A DNA stretch of 64,000 nucleotides from Ceratotherium simum simum (taxonomy: Eukaryota; Chordata; Mammalia; Perissodactyla; Rhinocerotidae): assembly GCF_000283155.1 (NCBI RefSeq), contig NW_004454197.1, positions 11,701,827 to 11,765,826 on the forward strand, read 5' to 3'. Position numbers and translations under genes: made by a program. Below the pieces are notes generated by a model, which made no database searches, was not told where the DNA came from, and worked only from the letters and a program-made list of their open reading frames with translations. Each line of letters starts with the position of its first letter. Within the stretch, counting starts at the first letter, position 1. This document shows positions 1 to 11,500 of the stretch, piece after piece.

Positions 1-1829
1 CTCTCTCAATTGATCCTTGGAACAAACCTGTGATATACGTAAGATATTATCCCTGTTTCAGAGATGAAGAAATGTTTGGTTATGCTCCAAAAGTTTGGTG
101 GAGGAATGCTGGTTTCCCATGGGAATCATGTTATGATTCACTTCAAACTAAGTCCACCAAAGTTTATCCAATTCATAACAGACATGCACACACAAGGATT
201 TCTGCTACAGTGTGAATTTTATAACACTAATTGGAAGTATAATTAATTAATTAGGGAAGCTGAATTGCACTGTGGAGACTGCTAATGGTCCTAAAGAGAT
301 GGCATCACAAGAAGAAAAGTTTTGCTGGCAGCACAGTTGCTTTGAGTGCTGTTACACTATTTCTCAAAATAAGGAGTAACAAATATAATAATACAAAGTA
401 CTGTGCTAATAATACTGCTAGTGATAATGGCAAAGGCCATTACTCTCAAATAAAACCCAAATGACTATATTGCTCAGGTTTTTTTTCTAGTATCTTTAAT
501 ACATTGAAATGCCTGTAGGAAAAATGACTTTGTATGAAGCTAACCCCTAACCTCTTTTTTTCCCCTCACTGAAACAACTGCTTTTATAACATGATTTTGA
601 ATAACACATGGATTCTTAAGAACAGATTTACCATGCTATATCAAATAAGAAGGTACTACAGAATTACCAGTGTCTGTTCCCCCAAAGCACTCCTATCTAC
701 ACTGTAGCAGCTCTAGCAACAGAAGTCAGGGGCCAGGAAGGCTGAAACGAATGTTACAAAAATAAAGGCATGGATAACCAGTGCCTGTCCAAGGAATTTA
801 GAGACAGAAGATATAAGGAGCATTTCCTGCACCACAGCACTCTTCCACAGCGACACCTCGAATATAATAAACAAGCTGGGAGTAGGAAGGTAACAGAAAG
901 ACAGATTTGGAAGTCCTTCATCTATGAAAGTGGATAAAGTAACTATGGGCTAAAAGAAAAATAGCAACCTAGTACAGCACTAATTGTGCTGGAACACGCA
1001 CTGTAAATTTGGGCCCTAATCAATGGAGTAATTTCCAATATCCAAAAAGAAGCAAGGTTGGTAACCAAATTCAAAACTGAAATATATTCCCAGAGAAAAT
1101 AGTTATACTTCTCAGCCGTAGAAATCACTGTAACACAGGACAAAATGAGGCCATGAAATCTAGTTCAGCCACACTGGAGGACCAGATAACGGCAGAGGAG
1201 CAAACGGAAGCTCCGGCAGGCCAAAGACCCAGCCAGCACTCAAAGCTGGGTCCACAGACACCTTCCAAAAGCGGTGTGTGGTCATGCTCGACTGAGCATA
1301 CTACGCAACCCTATGATGTTGGAAAATGAGAGGCAAGAAGACTCAAAGACAGGACGGGAAATGATGCAAGAACAGCTAAAAAACAGAAGAAAGGAAGAAG
1401 GCAGGTAGAGAAAAAAGTACTTCCAGAATTTTTACCAGTAGTAAAAAAAACATATTTAGCTATTAAGAGTAATGGCATCAAAAAACATTTCTAAATCAAT
1501 TCTCAAAACATTTCTCTCATCTCCTCTGAAAAAGTTCTAAAAAACACAACCAAAGATGAAAGGGAAGTTAAAGATAGGTAAAGCAATAATCGCGCTGGAT
1601 TAGTAACTCGGAATCAGCTTTATCCTCTGTTCTAAAGAATAGGAGCCACATAAGAGCAGTTATCTTTTAAACTGTTCCCCCAACATTAAGAAATCCAGAA
1701 TACTATGCAGCGATTAGAAATATTTACTTTTAATGAACTGTTTTTACTAATGTGTGAAAATATCCCTACGTTTTAAATACAATCTACAGAATTAGATCCA
1801 CCACACCATGCATCTGTACCCTAAATTCT
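1..1829. other. Non-coding stretch left of the CpG island
   Basis: AT-rich sequence without a recognisable exon. Bases 5-75 resemble a MIR core in plus orientation. If the neighbouring gene reads left, this is its first intron. Confidence 0.5.
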
Positions 1830-2650
1830 AGCCCGGAATCAATTCTCTAGCGAGACGGGGAAATCTTCGGAGCCCACGTCTAGCGGAGCCGTCAAAGTGC
1901 AGACCCTTGAAGACCTCTGCGTCACCTGCGCCGCCCGTGCTCCTCCAGGAGAAACTCTGGCTCCCCACACGCACCGCCTCGATCTGGAGGGCAGTGGTCG
2001 GGCTCCGCGTCAGAATCGGCGACTTGGAGATCAGCACCCTTCGGGCGGGCAGGGCACCCGCGTCGCGCTCGCGGAGGGACGGAAAGTGGAGGCTGTGTCC
2101 TCGGCGAAGGCGGCCCGCCGCACCGGTCTCAGGGCAGCAGCGGCGGCGGAGGGGGCTCGGCGCGGCAGTCCTGCGCCGAGAAGCCGGCGGGGACAACGCG
2201 GCCCGGCTCAGCAGCCCGCTGCCCCGGGGGCCCTCCCCATCGGCCGCTCGCCCTCACAGCCCGTCTTGTCCACTCGCTCGCCAGCCCGCAGACGTACAGA
2301 GAGGCGCGGCTCCACGAGCGACGCCACAGCCCGCACACACGATCAACGCTCGGCGGCCGCCGCGCCCCCGCCCCGTTGTGACACCGCGAGCCAATCGCTC
2401 GCCGGCGCTCACGTCGCCCTCCAATCAGCGGGGTGGGGCGGGGCCTGGCCGCCGGACGCCGGCGGTTGCTCGGCAGCTGGGGCTTCCCTTGGGCTAGGTG
2501 ATGATTGTCGGTTAGGAGGCCCGGATGTTGACCCTTCATTACTAACAGTGGACACCTGACTCGGGCCAGAGCGGGTGAGCTGGAGACCAGCCGCACGGGC
2601 TGCTGGGAACGACGGGATTGGCCCCTGGCCGGACGAGGGTGTGGACAGCA
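1830..2650. promoter_or_regulatory. CpG island, promoter of an unseen gene (ZFAND4 candidate)
   Basis: CpG-dense block with CCAAT boxes at 2391 and 2421, an inverted CCAAT near 2625 and a GC box GGGGCGGGGC at 2435-2444. Strong promoter character, direction not visible. Recalled mouse synteny puts Zfand4 directly after Washc2 on the same strand, which would make this its promoter, reading left. No ZFAND4 coding exon lies in the 1.8 kb to the left, so the gene identity is inference only. Long open frames here are GC-driven. Confidence 0.6.
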
Positions 2651-5209
2651 CCTCCCCTGAGACCAGCTTAAGGCGGGTGCCTCCTGTGATGAGGGAAGGA
2701 GGAAGCCAGGCAGACGCCGTGCAGTCGATGGCCTTTCCAGAGCCTGTGCACTCCTAGTGCGCTCCGGGCTGCCCTGCCTTGAACAGATTCCCCTTCCTGC
2801 GCTTCACTGTTCCCTAAAATTTCTGGGCCTCAATTACCTCATCTGAAATATGGGGCTATTGCCATACCTGGTTGAAAACAAGGAGGAAAGAAACAACCTC
2901 TGTAGGTCTTATCCATTTATTATTCCTCATCCAATTTACTGAGAATGGTAGGCCAGATATTGGAGTGGGCTTCTTGGACTTAAATCCCAGCGTTGGGTAA
3001 AGCCCAGCCACCCTTTTATTTTCCTCTAATTCCCAAGCTGCTGAGCTCAGGTGTACAACATAACAGACAACACAAACCTTCCAACCTGAGATGGGCCCCC
3101 ATTGCTGCTTTTTCCCTCCATTCCCCACAGGTGTTCTAAATCCAACCCTTACAGATCTTCCAACCCAACTGGTCTATTTCACTATTTGAAGAACTCAGCC
3201 ACAATGAACAGTAACCTCCCTCCCACTGCAGCTTCACTCATCCTCATTTTGTGACAGAGGAACCCCAACACCTAATCTGTCGCCTATCCTTTCTCATTCT
3301 CCTGAGACCCCACCCACAAATTTATCTCCACAATTCAGCAAACTATTGAGCATACACTGGGATTTATGATGAGGCACTGGGCTTTCATTTATCTTCACGC
3401 TCTCTTGCCATTGGTTCCTTCTTAAATTCTAATATTGAATAGATTGAGGCCCCTTGAGGAAAGAGATATGATTATTATTATCTCTGTATACTAGTCTCTA
3501 AAGCAGTGCCTGTGATGGAGTGAATCTTACTCAATCAAAAATTTAGTTTCTCAATCTGCCTCCCCACTTCAGTCAGACAGAACTGAGAGCACCAGTTTTA
3601 TTAGAGTCAGGCAGATAAGTTTAAAGCCTTGGGTTCTAACACTGAAAGCCGTTACCTTGGTGAAATCATTCATTCTCATCATCTACCATTTTTTAAGAGC
3701 CAGATAGTTAACAAGGCTCTTTTCAAATTCTCTCCCATCACAATCCTGCAAAATTGGTACTTGACAAAGGAGGACATAGAAGCTAAGAAAGGTAAAACAA
3801 TTTGCCTGCACTCAAACAGCTCTAAGTGGGAGAACCAGGTTTAAATCTAGGTCTCAATACAAAAATCCCAACTTGTTCCACTATTCCACTCTACTTCCAG
3901 ATTTTAATCTCATCTGTAAAATGAGGACATTATCTGTCTGGTAGAGTTCTGGAGACTGAATGAAATAACATGAAAAATGCCTACCATAGGACCAATAAAT
4001 ATAGGTTCCTTCCCCTTTCAAAGCTCTCAAAATAGCAATTTGCATATTTTCTAACTCTGTTGTCTCCTGAATTCCTTGAAATCAATCCTAATGACAGATC
4101 AGTAGATCTGATCACTTCAAAAGAAAAACGTGTTTAACAAATGCTTACTGAATCAGACCCCACACTGGGCTGGGACTCAGAGCAGGAAATAATGTACACA
4201 AGTAATCTAAGGGACAGGAGGTAGATGCATAAAAGGGATAGGGAAAAGCAAGAGGCTAAACTAGTAAGCACCCTCTTCTGCCATTGGGTTACTCTTATAG
4301 CAGAGCAGGGCAAAATCTTTGACTCTGAGTATGAGCAGTTCCCAATTCAATCTTAAAAATGCCCAAGGAAGGAGTTAGCGGCTTCAGAATTGGTGAAGCC
4401 AACCCGGCCTGACTACAAGATTGTGCCACGGTTACAGATGAAATACTCATCACCAAGATGGCACAGCACAGGAACACACACACTAGAAAGAGGGTTAGCC
4501 ATCCATGTGGCTAGTGGCTACCACACTGGACAACAGTTACAGAACATCCCTTTCAGTGCAGAGTTCTATGGAACAGTGTTGCTCTGGAGGCTATTTCCAT
4601 CCTCAGCACTTCTCCCTACCATTACCTAGGTTCATTTTTCCTCTTTCACAAAATAATGCAAAGCTCCAAGGACTGAAAATGAATGCCTTAGAGGAAGGGT
4701 CAGCAAACTGTTTCTGTAAAGGGCTAGACAGAAAATATTTTAGGCTTTGTGGGCCATCCAGTCTCTGTCACAACTCTGACCTTGTAGGTGGGTGAAAACA
4801 GCCACAGACAATATGTAAATGAATGAGTATGGTTGTGTTCCCATAAAACTTTATTTACAAAAACAGACAGTGGAGGGCCCTAGTTTGCCAAAACTTGGCC
4901 TTAGTGGACCTGTAGAGGCATCTTCAGAATTCAGTGGAATCAGAGGAAATCTCGTCTCCTATTGCAAAGACTCATGAAGTATATAACCTCTCATTCTCTT
5001 CCTCTATCAACTGCCCAGGCTCTAAGCTAGGGCTCCCATCCATGTAAGGAAGACTCCTGGTCATGTGAATGGCATTTGCTACCTCTGGATTCCCTGCCCA
5101 CCCATGAAAGGCACAAATAGGTTTCTTCTCTAACATGCCCTAAATCATACTGTGGCCCTACCAAGGCTAATTAAATCAAAACAGAGTTTTAAAAAAAAAA
5201 AAAGAAAAA
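2651..5209. other. Intergenic spacer with fossil repeats
   Basis: Between the CpG island and the WASHC2 poly(A) site. MIR-like pieces at about 2800-2870 (minus), 3640-3850 (plus) and 3900-4010 (minus), an L2-like 3' end at about 3435-3540, and a hAT-type element at 4692-4905. No gene seen. Confidence 0.5.
4692..4905. mobile_element. hAT-type non-autonomous DNA transposon fossil
   Basis: Begins GGGTCAGCAAACT and ends with the matching inverted AGTTTGCC, around the characteristic AAACTTTATTTACAAAAACA stretch. This is a well-known mammal-wide MER hAT element; I do not commit to the subfamily number. Confidence 0.65.
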
Positions 5210-5417
5210 ACACAACACTGTAAAACATTTATTTTTGTTTTGCAGTATTAAGCATAATTAAAACCAGTGCAGAAAAATACTAAGTACATTGAGTAAGAGG
5301 TAAGCTAGCTGTTTCATTATTTGCTTTTTATAAATTCAGTTAAGACATGGAGCACATAAGACAGCATCATTAACTCAAGGATGTAGCTGAAGGGTGAGAT
5401 GTGATACCCTGTACACT
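5210..5417 (-). terminator. WASHC2: WASHC2 3'UTR and poly(A) signal
   Basis: An AATAAA hexamer on the minus strand lies at 5233-5228, about 185 nt past the stop. GT- and T-rich sequence follows, so cleavage is expected near 5205-5215. The exact site is an estimate. Confidence 0.65.
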
Positions 5418-5557
5418 CTACTGGCCTCCAAGGGCGTTCAAGGGATCATCGAATATGTTGGACACCTTCTGTTCAGATCTTGGTTCAGGCGCTGCCTGTG
5501 AAGATCGACTTTTTGGTTTGGTTGTCTTAGCTTGGATACCAGAGGAGAAGATATCAT
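5418..5557 (-). CDS. WASHC2: WASHC2 exon 31, coding part (residues 1287-1332, stop)
   Basis: 140 nt of coding sequence ending TAG, acceptor [24 protein letters not shown], then [15 protein letters not shown]. Human ends NAFGGQ as I recall it, so the last aromatic residue of the final motif is Leu here. Confidence 0.97.
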
Positions 5558-8500
5558 CTTTAAAAAAAAAAAGAGTTGATGAACAGGTAAGAAAATGGGT
5601 GCTTTTAAGACCTATCAACACAAAACAGCAAAGACTCAAGTATGGTAACCATATGGGATACCAAAAAACACTAAGATAGAGCCAAGCCTCTTAGATTGTG
5701 GTTCTGGCTCTGCTACTAATTAAGTTGTAGGATCACATACCAGTCACGGGTTCTCTCTGAGCACAATTTTCTCAGCTACAAAGCTATATGTGTGCACATG
5801 GCAGGAGAGGAAAAAGGGAAGAAAAGCTGGATGTCCCATCCAGCCCCTGACTTTACCATCTGTGACGTTATCCTTATTTCTACACTCTTTTCCCACTGGA
5901 TTTTAAAAGGAAACAGCAATAAAAATAAGCAAAAGCAAATCCAACCTAGGAGTTACCCTCTTTCAGAATAAACGCATCTATCTGAGGCATCTCAGTGCTA
6001 AGAATGTAAGTCTTTGACTATATTCGTGTTTAGTGTTTCACTGACTTGAGCCTTTCATGACTCATCTCAGTACTGTTACTAAACCAGTAATGTTACTGCT
6101 AGGATTCTATCCTACAGATAATTCAGCATATATACATAAAGATATGTATACACAAATGTTAAAGACCATGGTGTTATTTATAATAGAGAAAACTTAGAAA
6201 TAATAGAGATCATTCTCAATAAGCTCATGGCTAAATACAAAGCAATACTACACAACCACTAAAAACAAGGAAGTGGATCTCTGTGTACGACCCAGGAAGA
6301 CATTAAGTAACCAAAAGGAACCGCAGAACAGGTAAAGTATATTTTTATTTTGGAAAAAATAAATATATATTTATATATATACAAATCTATATTAATATCA
6401 CCGTGTCTGAAAGGAGACACACCAAACTCTCAGTAATGGCTACCTCCAGGGATTTTTTTTTACTTTTTACATTTTCTGAAAAGTATTAATATATTACAAC
6501 AAGCATATATTACTTTTTTTGTCATACAAGAAACGAAGTCTCCTCTGTACCCTGTATGGTGGGAACCATGTGGAGACAGAGCATACGGCTTGCACAGGGA
6601 ACAGACCCAGAGTGGCACTGCAGCCCCAGCTTTCTCCCAGTTAACCCCAGGTCTAGACCTGGGAGAGAGAGGGGGAGTAGGAAGTGTATATTTGGCCTCA
6701 GCCCAAGTCCTATCCACCAACACAGGATTTATCAGAAACCTTACCTTTAGGGTTACGGGGCATTTGGCTCGCCCATTAATAAAACAGATGTTACACCATG
6801 GAGGGAAAATGAGCACATTTACAAATACTAAATATCTTTGGTGAGATGCAAAGTCTGAGTTATAACCTGCTTTCCTATATAGTGCTGTTCTCCTCTGCAC
6901 TGCCCCTTCATTCTCTGAACCACTGCTGCTCACTCTCCAGCTAGAACTCTGACTCAACCAACTGCATCATGCCTGAGGCAGCCACCTCAGCCTACTTTAG
7001 CACAGGGGGTAGTTTCTGATCCTCCTTTCATAACATCAGGGTGTTCAGATGATTGGCAGGCGGCAGACTAAGATAAAAGTTAAATTATACTTAAAAGTCA
7101 AATTCTGGGCTCCTTCAAATTCCTTGATGTCCATCATACCAAAAAGTGTTTCACCAAAATGACTAGTCCATTTACTTATCCATCCTGAGCGTAACTGAGG
7201 ATTACACAGCAAGCCGAAGGAAACCCACTGGGGAACATTTTTCAGGAAAGGGCCAAGACAAAGGTAGCAGGAGAAATATCAAGTCACTGAACAGTAATGA
7301 CTCTCTTATGTCATTGGTGTAGAAAACCAAACTTACCCATATCATCATCAAATATAGACTTAGCTTCCACTTTCTTTTTGGACTTTTCTTTTGGTTTTAC
7401 AGTTAGGTCAGCAAAGATGTCAATGTTATCATCAAACAAGTTGGACTCAAATGTTCTCTCCTTCTCTTTTGCTTTTTGTAAGGGTTTAATTGCTTCTGTA
7501 GCAAATATATCATCCTTGTTAAGCCAAAAAACAAGCAAAACAATTTTAAATCAAATTATTTTTTTATTAAAAACACTTACTTCAACAAGTTGTAGAAGTG
7601 CAAGCTGCCAGTGTTCTAGAACGGTCATGTGCCCCGCCCCGCTCTGCATGGAACAGGCTGCTTCACATCTCTGACTGCCCTGGTCCTCATTCTTCTAGTC
7701 CTGGCTCAAATGCCAGCTCTACAGAGAGGCCTTCTTTACCAGTCCTACCTGAAGGAGCACCTCCCACCCCTACCCAGCACGTGGCCCCACTGCCCTGAGT
7801 TGTTTTCTTTATGGCACTTACCTTTATCTGAAAACATCTTATTTATCTGTTGCCCTGTCTGTATTCAATTCCCCTCCGAGAGCTCTGGGGATCAGAGCAC
7901 TGGTCCTAGTTCAGCTGGTAAACATCTGCCCAGAGAGCGTCACTGAAGGCCTTCCTGCCTGCACTAAACCCTCAGCTCCAGCCAGCGCCTGTTTCCCCAA
8001 GAACCAGGGGTTAAACACTCAAGCTGTACCGAATACTGCTTTATATATGTCAGAGTAGCATGCCAAGGAAGCTGACTGTAGCAACATTCTTATAAAAACT
8101 ATAAAAATAAGACTCGTATCAATGGTTATGGCCAGGCAGGAACTAGCCCCTACATGCAACAAAATTAAAAACTACTTCCGGGTAAGTTTCATAGTTATTA
8201 ATAAGATAATCTAATTATAATTACCAAGCAAGTAGATATAGGGCAGCAACGACAAGCTTAATGTAATCTATGGCTCAAATGGGCCTAGCAGGTATTTTCC
8301 CTAACATAGAACCAGGCACAGAAACATACTGTTATGTCCTACTACCTCAAAAATATCTTGTGCTTTCGAGAGGACATCCTGCTGACTGTTGGATTTTGAC
8401 TCCTTCTTCTTGCTTTTCTGATCTGTAAAGAGATCATCCTCATCTTCCAGGAGAGGGAAGGGATTTGTTTTCTTCACTGGTTTTGGTTTAACAGACTGAA

Positions 8501-11500
8501 AGAGATCATCATCACTGCCTGCCTCACCAAGAGCAGGAAACATGGCGCTCTTTTCTTTAATTCCGCCTGGCAGGTTGGCCGGGCTCTCTGCTGCCTTCGC
8601 CTTGGCTTTTCTTCGCCCCGTCGACTGAGATCCAGTGCCCTTTGAAAATATATCTCCAGAATCAAAAAGGTCATCCTCAGGAGGCTGACCCAGAGATTTC
8701 ACAAAAGGCACAGGACCACCTGCCCAAGTTGGCATGGCACCTGCTATGACCGCCTCAGAACGGTCTCCTCCACTAGCTGCCCTGGGCTCTGGCTGACAGC
8801 CATCTGGTGAAATGAAGCCATCAGCCAATTGTGCAATGGATCCTCTGGGGACACTCATATCCTCAGTTTCACTGGACTCCTGGGCAGCCAAGCGCCGAGC
8901 CGCGCGGGTCTGTGGTCTGCGCTTCCCTCTCACTTTGACCCGGCTCTGCAATGGCAAAAAAACCACACGTTGATCTGATGATTTAAAAAAAAAAAAAGTG
9001 TTCAAAGTTAACATAGGAAAATATCAGCAACTCAAAATAATGTAAGGTTATCTGGTCTACCTCAATCAAGATATTATCTAAGACAGAAGAGAGTATTTCT
9101 TAAAAATTTACAAAGGACTTTAATACTCTAAGTCTAAGTCATTCTTAATCCTGTAGTGTTCCCCATTTTTGAGTCTTTTGACGGCAATTTCTGTTCAGTT
9201 TCATACAAAAGGCTTCATCTGCCTCTGGAACCCTGTAAAGTAGGCATGTTGGTGCTCTGAGTCCCACAACCCTCTCTGGCCCCTACTCTGCCCTCAATTT
9301 AAATGTGGGTATCTTTCAAAACAAGAAGGAATCAGGGGGAATTCTGGGACTAACCTTTATCACGGGCTAACCTAAAATCAGGCTCCAGGAGCAGGGAGAT
9401 ATAAGACAATAAAGAAAAAGAAGTAATCTAAGGTGCCCCTTTCTTCAAGTCAACAAACACTAAATTCAAATGTTCAATATTTCACGTAAAAGATGTGGTT
9501 TAGAAATCAGAACTTTTAATATAACCTCAAAATGAGTCACTTATTAGCAATAATGCAGTATCTGTGATATTTTCCAAATTATATAATCAAGTAGTTTTGA
9601 GAAGGTACAAGCTACTTTGGGCAAAGTACTTGAATGTGTTTGCCTATATGAAGGAAATTTCACAAATAATTTTAAGTAGCCAATTTAAAGTCGTTTTTTT
9701 TAATTTATTTTTTATTCTTTTAATTTTTTTTTGTGAGGAAGATCAGCCCTGAGCTAACATCCATGCTAATTCTCCTCTTTTTTTTGCTGAGGAAGACTGG
9801 CTCTGAGCTAACATCTATTGCCAATCCTCCTCCTTTTTTTTTTCCTCCCCAAAGCCTCAGTAGATAGTTGTATGTCATAGTTGCACATCCTTCTAGTTGC
9901 TGTACGTGGGACGCGGCCTCAGCATGGCTGGAGAAGCGGTGCGGCGGTGCACGCCTGGGATCCAAACCCGGGCCGCCAGTAGCAGAGCGCGGGCACTTAA
10001 CCACTAAGCCACGGGGCCGGCCCCTAAGTAGCCAATTTAAACTTAACCAAAAAAAAAAATAGCTAACAAAAAAATATAACAAAAGGAAGGATGTTTTATT
10101 TTTCAGAAGGCAAAGAGGTCTGGCAACACTTGAAATGAATGTTTTTGCCAGGGTTATCCTAGGTACTGTCGCTTACTCAGAGGTCAGCTATGACTCTCTA
10201 GAGAAGGATGATTGGATAGAAAAAAGAGAACCAACTAAAATACAAGTAAAACCTCCAAGAGTTCACAGTCCATCTGGCACAAGTCCACAGTCCTGTGCAA
10301 CAGTGCGATGGGACCGCATTAGCCAGGGAGTAATTGCCGTGGGATCTCAGAGAAGGGAGCCAGGACAAGGGGGAAGGAGGGGAAATATCACAGAAGCAGT
10401 CAAGTTTGAGCAGAGCTGTGGATGAGGAAGAGCATTCCTAACAGAGGAAGCAGCACAAGCTGATGGCGGCAGCAGGTGGGGGCGTGTGTGTTCAAGGAAT
10501 GGTGCCTGGTGTGACTGGAGTGCAAGCTGACAGTGTGGGGTGACTGGTGGGGAGGCTAGAAGCTTCAGTTAGCATGGATTATAAAAGCGTCTAATACCAA
10601 ACCAAGGAGCTTGAATGTCCTCTTTCGGGCAGTGAGGAGCCAGCAGTGGAGGGACATCTGCTCTGTGATTAGACCTCCAGGTGGCAGTGCAAGAGGGCCT
10701 CCTGGAGGTAGTGGGACTTCACTGTGGCTACTAAGAGAATGTAAATGTAACAAACGCAGACAGCGGAAAAGTGCACACAGAATTAGGGAGGTGGAAGGGG
10801 CACAGAGAGGCTGAAGGAAGGATGAGGTGCCTCCTTCAAATGGGGAGCTGGGATCAGCCTACTGTGTGCAAGTGATGGACTAGGAAGAAACACACAAGTT
10901 GTTCTGATTAAAAACAAGAGCAAGCAAGCAAAGATGGTTTCATCACCTTGTTTGCACTGTGTAAGGTGTCTGCCTGAGCTGGAAGATCAAAACTCACGCC
11001 GGCCTCCCCACTCCCAGGAAGGGTGGGCATACTTTCCAGACCCTGGATCCTCCCTGGTTCAGATGAAGGAAAAGCCAATTCTGGTGAAACAGGCTTCGTT
11101 GCAGAGATCTGGGGAGTCACTGCAGGCAGCAACGCTGCTGGGTTAATCGCTAAATTTGCCTAAAGAAGAAAAATGAAACTTACTCTATGTTTTCTTAAAC
11201 ACAGCAGGCTATTATTATTAGTATGACACAAGATGAGAGACTCAGTGTACATAACATATAATATGACAGGAGAAAGAAAAACGCAGGGAAATCTCCTGAT
11301 CTAGTCTTAGAATTAAAATAGAGGATTATACACCTCTGCCCACCACTGGGGCCAAAGAAAAGATGTTACAGATGCAGCACGTAAGAAGCAACAACTGGAG
11401 GGTGGAGAAGAGATAAGAAAATGCCTGGCAGCAGCTGACAAAAGTAAAAATCAAAAAAAGTTTATAGATGCCACAAGGCAGGCAATGAAGATTCCAGACA

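Noticed and set aside
1..1829. Search for a ZFAND4 coding exon
   Set aside because: No peptide resembling its ubiquitin-like N terminus on the minus strand here; only the promoter assignment by synteny remains.
1828..2651. Several long overlapping open frames on both strands in the left CpG island (up to 220 codons)
   Set aside because: High GC removes stop codons; the proteins are Arg/Pro/Ala-rich, overlap on both strands and have no family resemblance.
6355..6385. AT-rich palindromic run
   Set aside because: Simple TA alternation inside an old L1-like fragment; no sign of function.
9720..10082. 120-codon minus-strand frame near 9.9 kb, and similar ones in other EREs
   Set aside because: It is the body of an ERE SINE; the same peptide fragments recur in every copy.
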